Assembly (NCBI GenBank): GCA_963575745.1
Contig: CAUYUJ010003447.1
Location: 890,728-952,727 of the forward strand
Source: Prorocentrum cordatum
Lineage: Eukaryota > Sar > Dinophyceae > Prorocentrales > Prorocentraceae
Direction: 5' to 3'
DNA: 62,000 nt
Shown: piece by piece, positions 58,231-62,000 of the stretch
Layout of the letters: each line of letters starts with the position of its first letter
How positions within the stretch are numbered: the first letter of the stretch is position 1
The notes under the pieces: generated by a model
Database searches by the model: none
Seen by the model: the letters and a program-made list of their open reading frames with translations, nothing else
Told to the model about the DNA's origin: nothing
Program-made: the position numbers and the translations under genes

Positions 58231-58458
58231 CCCTGCCCCACCTTTTTGCGTGCGGACACGCCAATGGTCAGAGTAGGCCAGCCCCCCTCAAACCCCCCAG
58301 CTACTGTACGCGCCGGGATGCAAGGGTACCCTACGCCACGCATTACCTAGGCGGCAAGCACGCGGCGCCTACCGCACCGCGCGCTTGCCACCTAAGGCGT
58401 GCGAGGTGGTCCTCCACCGTTCGCATACAGCAATCTGGGGAGGGGGCCCACGCTATCT
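58228..58458 (-). repeat. Outer 231-bp direct repeat (B2)
   Basis: Differs from 58611-58841 at only two positions seen by eye (GAGTAGG against GACTAGG; GGCCCACG against GGCCTACG). Period 383 bp. Contains a long palindrome at 58346-58397. Confidence 0.9.
58346..58397. other. Hairpin inside the direct repeat (second copy at 58729-58780)
   Basis: CCTAGGCGGCAAGCACGCGG pairs imperfectly with CCGCGCGCTTGCCACCTAAG around a loop of about 11 nt. Both repeat copies have it unchanged. It could be a crossover core or an RNA 3' structure; this is inference. Confidence 0.6.
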
Positions 58459-58610
58459 TCTGGGCTACGGCATCAGCAGAAAGCGTGCCTCAACACGGAA
58501 GGGGTGGACCGCGGGTGGGAGCCCAAACAGGCTACGGACGTGTTGGGGCGGCGTGTCCTGGCCAAAGGGGGGGGGGCGGGTATGCGCATACAGGGGACCA
58601 GTATACAGAC
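58459..58610 (-). repeat. Spacer between direct repeats (predicted A2)
   Basis: 152 bp unique within the window. In a Ngaro-type layout (A1-genes-B1-A2-B2) this segment should recur at the element's 5' end, to the right of position 62000. Confidence 0.45.
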
Positions 58611-58841
58611 ATACCCTGCCCCACCTTTTTGCGTGCGGACACGCCAATGGTCAGACTAGGCCAGCCCCCCTCAAACCCCCCAGCTACTGTACGCGCCGGG
58701 ATGCAAGGGTACCCTACGCCACGCATTACCTAGGCGGCAAGCACGCGGCGCCTACCGCACCGCGCGCTTGCCACCTAAGGCGTGCGAGGTGGTCCTCCAC
58801 CGTTCGCATACAGCAATCTGGGGAGGGGGCCTACGCTATCT
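58611..58841 (-). repeat. Inner 231-bp direct repeat (B1)
   Basis: The copy nearer the recombinase gene. See the outer copy for differences. About 290 bp separate it from the recombinase stop. Confidence 0.9.
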
Positions 58842-59128
58842 AACTCCCCCACCTACTGGCCTTAAGGCTACGTAGGCCGTCCGCGTTTAACTCCCACCCA
58901 CCCCCCTGCAAATGGCATATTTATGCCGGTCCTTAATTCGGGGGTGTGCGGGGGGGCAAGCCGCAAGACTGCGATGGGGGGGTCTGGACACGCAACCCGC
59001 GCCAGGCCACAGGCCTGACGCGGGGCAGGCACCGCACAGGGCGGCCCCACGCGTGCCAGACATCCCTTCGCAGCCCCTTGGTTTGGCCCCCCCAGCACAC
59101 CCCCCTACTCCACGCCCTTCTCCAGCCC

Positions 59129-59271
59129 TTACACTCCACACGAGGAGGAGGTGACGGGGGGAGGCGACGGGAGGAGGTGAAACGATGCACGGAGAAGGCG
59201 AGACGGGCGTGGACCCCAAACAGAGAACGCCCCACACAACGGGCGGAACCAGGGGACCCCGGAAAACAGAC

Positions 59272-59319
<48 letters not shown>

Positions 59320-60397
59320 CCACGCGGCCCCACGGCGGGAGGGCGGTTGCCTTCGCCGAAGCGAAGACAAACGCACGATTTTCGGCAAGCACTGTTGGGC
59401 GCGAGCAGTGGCCTTTTACAATGGCCAGCTGCAGGAGCCGCAGTCCCCGCGCAACGGCGCGGGCTGCCTCGCTCCCGGGCTGGGCGCACACTGAGTCGGC
59501 CACCGCGCCCTCGATGTACAGGCGTGCGGTGGCGGAGGAGGCCCACCGACCCGCCACGAGGGTCGCCTCCATGGAGCCGCTCCTGACGAAGAAGGCGCTC
59601 GCCCCGCCACGTCGCAGGCTGTGCCACGTGATGGGCCCCGCCAGGCCCAGGCCCCTCGCCAAGGCGCGGAGGGCACCACGCAGCTGGGGCGGCGTCCTCC
59701 ATGAGAGCCGCGCGCCTGCACCAAGGCCGCGGACCGCCATCCGCAGGAGCGCCGCGGCCATCCTGCTGCGGACGACGACTGCCTCCGCGCAGTCCTTGCC
59801 CGCCGTGGTCTTGGACGAGCTGATGCGGACTATGAACAGCTCGCCGCGGTCGACGATGTCGCCCACCGCCAGGGCAAACACCTCTGCGCCTCGGAGCATG
59901 CCCTCGAAGCCGACGAGAAGGAGGGCGGCCACGTCGAAAGCACCTGCAGCGCACGCGAACCCTGCCATGGCCGCTACGGCCTCGGACGTGAGCGGCAGCA
60001 CCCTGGACGCTGGCTCATGATGCCTCCATGCCTTGAGGAGAGTCCAGCTCAGGTCGAGGTGTCGCCTCAGACGAGGCACCGCGAAGCACACCCCCGCCAG
60101 CGTGTTGTTGGCGGCCGCGATGCCCGCACCAGAGGCCCACAGGCCTTCGAGGTACTCCGCGACGAGGGCGTCTGCGTCCTCGGGGTCGCCGCGCAAGGCG
60201 TCCGCCCCCGCCTGCTCGGCCCCAAAGTGGGCCAGCAGCGCGCGCAGGCCCGCCCGTAGCGCCGCCGCGTCTCCGCTGACACCCTCAGGGAAGAGAGAGT
60301 CTGGCAGCGCGTCCCGCGGCGTCTCACGGGAGCGGGCCTGCGGTGAGCGGCCGCGCGCGCGGCACGGGTCGCCCTCGCCTCCTGGGCTTCGAGCCAC
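59129..60397 (-). CDS. Tyrosine recombinase of the retroelement
   Basis: Breaks and rejoins DNA through a covalent 3'-phosphotyrosine, used by YR retroelements to integrate a circular DNA copy. 422 residues from the Met at 60397. The N-terminal half (about 40-130) resembles a SAM-like core-binding domain. The catalytic set is complete: R169 (GMLRGAEV), K196 (SSSKTTAG), H259 and R262 (WHSLRRGGAS), W285 in the usual second-His position (AGRWAS), and nucleophile Y294 (ARLYIEG). After about residue 330 the frame runs through a GA microsatellite (59275-59318, read as Ser-Leu repeats) that probably is not functional protein. The frame overlaps the upstream RNase H frame by 74 nt and is reached from it by a +1 shift, so expression may use its own start or a frameshift. 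Confidence 0.85.
59275..59318. repeat. (GA)n microsatellite in the recombinase 3' region
   Basis: About 22 GA dinucleotides, read as SLSLSL at the recombinase C-terminus. Confidence 0.95.
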
Positions 60398-62000
60398 GCC
60401 ACAGCAGCATCCTCGACGGCTCGTCCGCAGGGTTGTCCTCCGAGACCACGTAGCCGATCAGTGGGTGCATGTCGGCCGCCACGACGACGGCCATCCAGCG
60501 CCTCAGGATGGGCTGTAGCTTCCTGCTGCTGCTGCGGCCCTTCGTCACGATGGCCGCGACCACCTGGCTGTCGACGAGGTGCAAGAACCTGCTCCCGCGC
60601 TGCGCGACCTTGCGGGCGCGCCACCTGATCGCCGCCGTGGCCGCCTGCAACTCTCTCACGTTTATGTGGGTGGAGCTCCGGCCAGGCCACGCCATGCTGA
60701 CCACCACGCGCCACTTCCACACGAACGGGCCCAGGCTCGTCCTCGGCCAACCTCGCGGGCGGTAGGGGACGCCGTAGTCCAGCCTGACGTCCGACCCGCC
60801 CTTCTCCGCGCGGCTGAGGTAGTGCAGGACCAGCTTCCTCGCCTCCGCGGTGTCCGGCTCTCCTGGCTCCGTGACGAAGGCCCCCGCCTGGTCCCGCGTC
60901 GCCCGGCACACGCGGACGGGGGACACCTCCTCTACCGACAGCTCCCTGTTCAGCGCGCCGCGGCGGTGCAGGAGCTGCTGGCACAACCATGCCACGACGT
61001 GAATACTGAAGCTGTTGCCGAGGAGGAAGGCCCTGGCGTCGGAGGCGTCCTGAGGGTTCGAGCCCTTGGTGGCTAGGGAGGTGTACCTCACATCAAAGCC
61101 AAGGAGCCGCTCCCTCTCCTCGCTGGTTGGGATGCGCAGGAAAGGGAACGAGGGGGTGCAGATCATGGTTTTGCCCTCGTACAAAGCCGCATGATACCTG
61201 TGCCCGTCCGCAGCCCACCTTTGACGAGCCGTCTCCGATGCAGCCGCGAAGCCACGCGGGGCAGAGGGGAAGGAGGGCTGAGGCCTGCAGCAGACGAGCG
61301 TGGGGAAGCACCTTGGTCTCCCTGGCCAAGAGCAGCCCTCGTCCTCCCACGCGAGGTCCATGAGCGGGACGCCAGGGCCCACCAGCTCGTCGTAGACCCC
61401 GCGGTCGGTCAGCCGAAGAGGCGCCGATGCGGTGACGCCCCAGCTCGTCCAGAACAGGCGCGGCCTGCGACACGGCACGAACACCGACGAGCACACCAGC
61501 GTCGGCCTCACCTGCAGCGCCTCCGAGATCAGCTCCACGTTGGCGTCGGACATGCTGGCCACGTTCTCCACGAACCAAACGAGCCTGTCCTTGAAGACGG
61601 CGGCGAGGAGAGCCAGGATGCGTGGCACCTCGTGGAACAGCGAGGACTTCCTGCCGCTGAGGCCGCGCCCGCCGACGTTGAGGCGTGACAGGTCCTGGCA
61701 GGGGCTGCCCGCTGCGACCACCACCAGGTCGACGAGGCCGCCGAACGCCTCGAACAAATCCCGCACCGTCTCGCTGCCCACACGGGTGACGTCGCCCCAG
61801 TCGATGACACCTGGCCAGCGGAGTCTGACAACGCGCCTCGCCTTGGCGTCCGTCTCGGCCGCGACGAAGGCCGCGATGCGGACGGGCAGCCTCGAGAAGG
61901 CGACGGCGAGGCCTCCGATGCCGTCGAACAGGCCGATGAGCAGCACCGACAACACCCTGCGGACTGCCCTGGCGGGGACGCGTGGGTTGGCTGCCGCCCA
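60324..62000 (-). CDS. DNMT3-like cytosine-5 DNA methyltransferase fused to RNase H (partial, runs off the edge)
   Basis: Numbering from the GTG at 61955; the frame is open a further 15 codons to the window end. Methyltransferase (about 1-330): motif I FDGIGG (10-15), acidic residue after strand 2 (E34), motif IV GSPCQDLS with catalytic C86, motif VI ENV (130-132), RPRLFW (164-169) for motif VIII, SEERERLLGF (278-287) for motif IX and GNSFSIHV (313-320) for motif X. The PC-x-DLS-x-x-N text after motif IV and the Leu/Phe-rich helix that follows are DNMT3-like. RNase H-like (about 400-515): HINVRELQA with E435, HLVDSQV with D462, TKGRSSS, and NPADEPSR with D511, as in DIRS-type elements; a clear first Asp is not seen. 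Product: likely transfers methyl groups to cytosine in the element's DNA and degrades template RNA. No stop or shift was seen. Confidence 0.85.
   Translation of the reverse strand, partial: WAAANPRVPARAVRRVLSVLLIGLFDGIGGLAVAFSRLPVRIAAFVAAETDAKARRVVRLRWPGVIDWGDVTRVGSETVRDLFEAFGGLVDLVVVAAGSPCQDLSRLNVGGRGLSGRKSSLFHEVPRILALLAAVFKDRLVWFVENVASMSDANVELISEALQVRPTLVCSSVFVPCRRPRLFWTSWGVTASAPLRLTDRGVYDELVGPGVPLMDLAWEDEGCSWPGRPRCFPTLVCCRPQPSFPSAPRGFAAASETARQRWAADGHRYHAALYEGKTMICTPSFPFLRIPTSEERERLLGFDVRYTSLATKGSNPQDASDARAFLLGNSFSIHVVAWLCQQLLHRRGALNRELSVEEVSPVRVCRATRDQAGAFVTEPGEPDTAEARKLVLHYLSRAEKGGSDVRLDYGVPYRPRGWPRTSLGPFVWKWRVVVSMAWPGRSSTHINVRELQAATAAIRWRARKVAQRGSRFLHLVDSQVVAAIVTKGRSSSRKLQPILRRWMAVVVAADMHPLIGYVVSEDNPADEPSRMLLWRGSKPRRRGRPVPRARPLTAGPLP

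Larger units (their letters stand above)
58228..62000 (-). mobile_element. 3' half of a tyrosine-recombinase retroelement carrying a cytosine DNA methyltransferase
   Basis: Read on the minus strand: DNMT3-like methyltransferase plus RNase H (62000 to 60324), tyrosine recombinase (60397 to 59129), then a 3' region with a 231-bp direct repeat flanking a 152-bp spacer (58841-58611, 58610-58459, 58458-58228). The first frame is open to the window's right edge, so the RT, any Gag and the 5' repeat must lie beyond it or be missing. RNase H plus tyrosine recombinase defines the DIRS/Ngaro order of elements, which integrate by recombination instead of target nicking or an integrase. All three enzyme regions appear intact. 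Confidence 0.8.

Noticed and set aside
58887-59954. 355-codon minus-strand frame and the 307-codon frame at 60067-60990
   Set aside because: Shadow frames of the recombinase and methyltransferase/RNase H genes, without motifs.

Overview
The window is dinoflagellate nuclear DNA. The most direct evidence is two exact copies of the 22-nt dinoflagellate spliced leader (DinoSL), at 38973-38994 and 42655-42676. Neither is followed by a GT splice donor, so both are relics left by reverse transcription of trans-spliced mRNAs. The retroelements fit: non-LTR elements of the type common in dinoflagellates, and a tyrosine-recombinase (YR) retroelement carrying a cytosine-5 DNA methyltransferase. The DNA is GC-rich, gene-poor and packed with microsatellites and minisatellites. 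Most long open frames are readings of CTC/GAG, ACT, GAC or 79-bp repeats, not genes. I found no rRNA, tRNA or CRISPR and no intact recognisable host gene.

Layout. 1-23 kb: gene-poor DNA with CTC/GAG arrays, an 83-bp tandem repeat (5.7-6.0 kb), a possible but unrecognised minus-strand coding patch with a glutamine run (6.0-7.9 kb), a GC-rich minisatellite (11.4-12.2 kb), a 1.8-kb ACT array (15.6-17.5 kb) and dispersed repeats. 23.3-24.4 kb (minus): the 3' end of a LINE with an intact RNase H. 31.4-31.7 kb (minus): the C-terminal tail of another LINE. 33.8-36.4 kb: a pentanucleotide array, then about 27 copies of a 79-bp satellite. 37.6-38.4 kb: two head-to-head arrays of an 18-bp minisatellite. 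39.0-40.4 kb: an SL-tagged, frameshifted retrocopy of a gene with a 12-residue repeat. 42.66-48.6 kb: a nearly full-length LINE that starts with the SL and ends in a stem-loop. It has a zinc-finger N-terminus, an endonuclease, a reverse transcriptase (RT) lacking both catalytic aspartates, RNase H and a C-terminal zinc finger, and is broken by about two stops and four frameshifts. 48.6-54.5 kb: a second LINE fragment, 240-bp, 42-bp and 155-bp tandem repeats, and CAT arrays flanking a unique coding-like island. 55.5-57.1 kb (minus): a decayed LINE RT.

58.2-62.0 kb (minus, running off the right edge) is the most interesting part: the 3' half of a YR retroelement. It encodes a DNMT3-like cytosine methyltransferase fused to an RNase H, then a tyrosine recombinase with every catalytic residue present in an overlapping frame, and it ends in a repeat-spacer-repeat layout (B1-A2-B2) like the split direct repeats of Ngaro-type elements. 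Such an element could in principle methylate its own DNA copy before integrating by recombination. The methyltransferase, RNase H and YR frames look intact, unlike every other element in the window.
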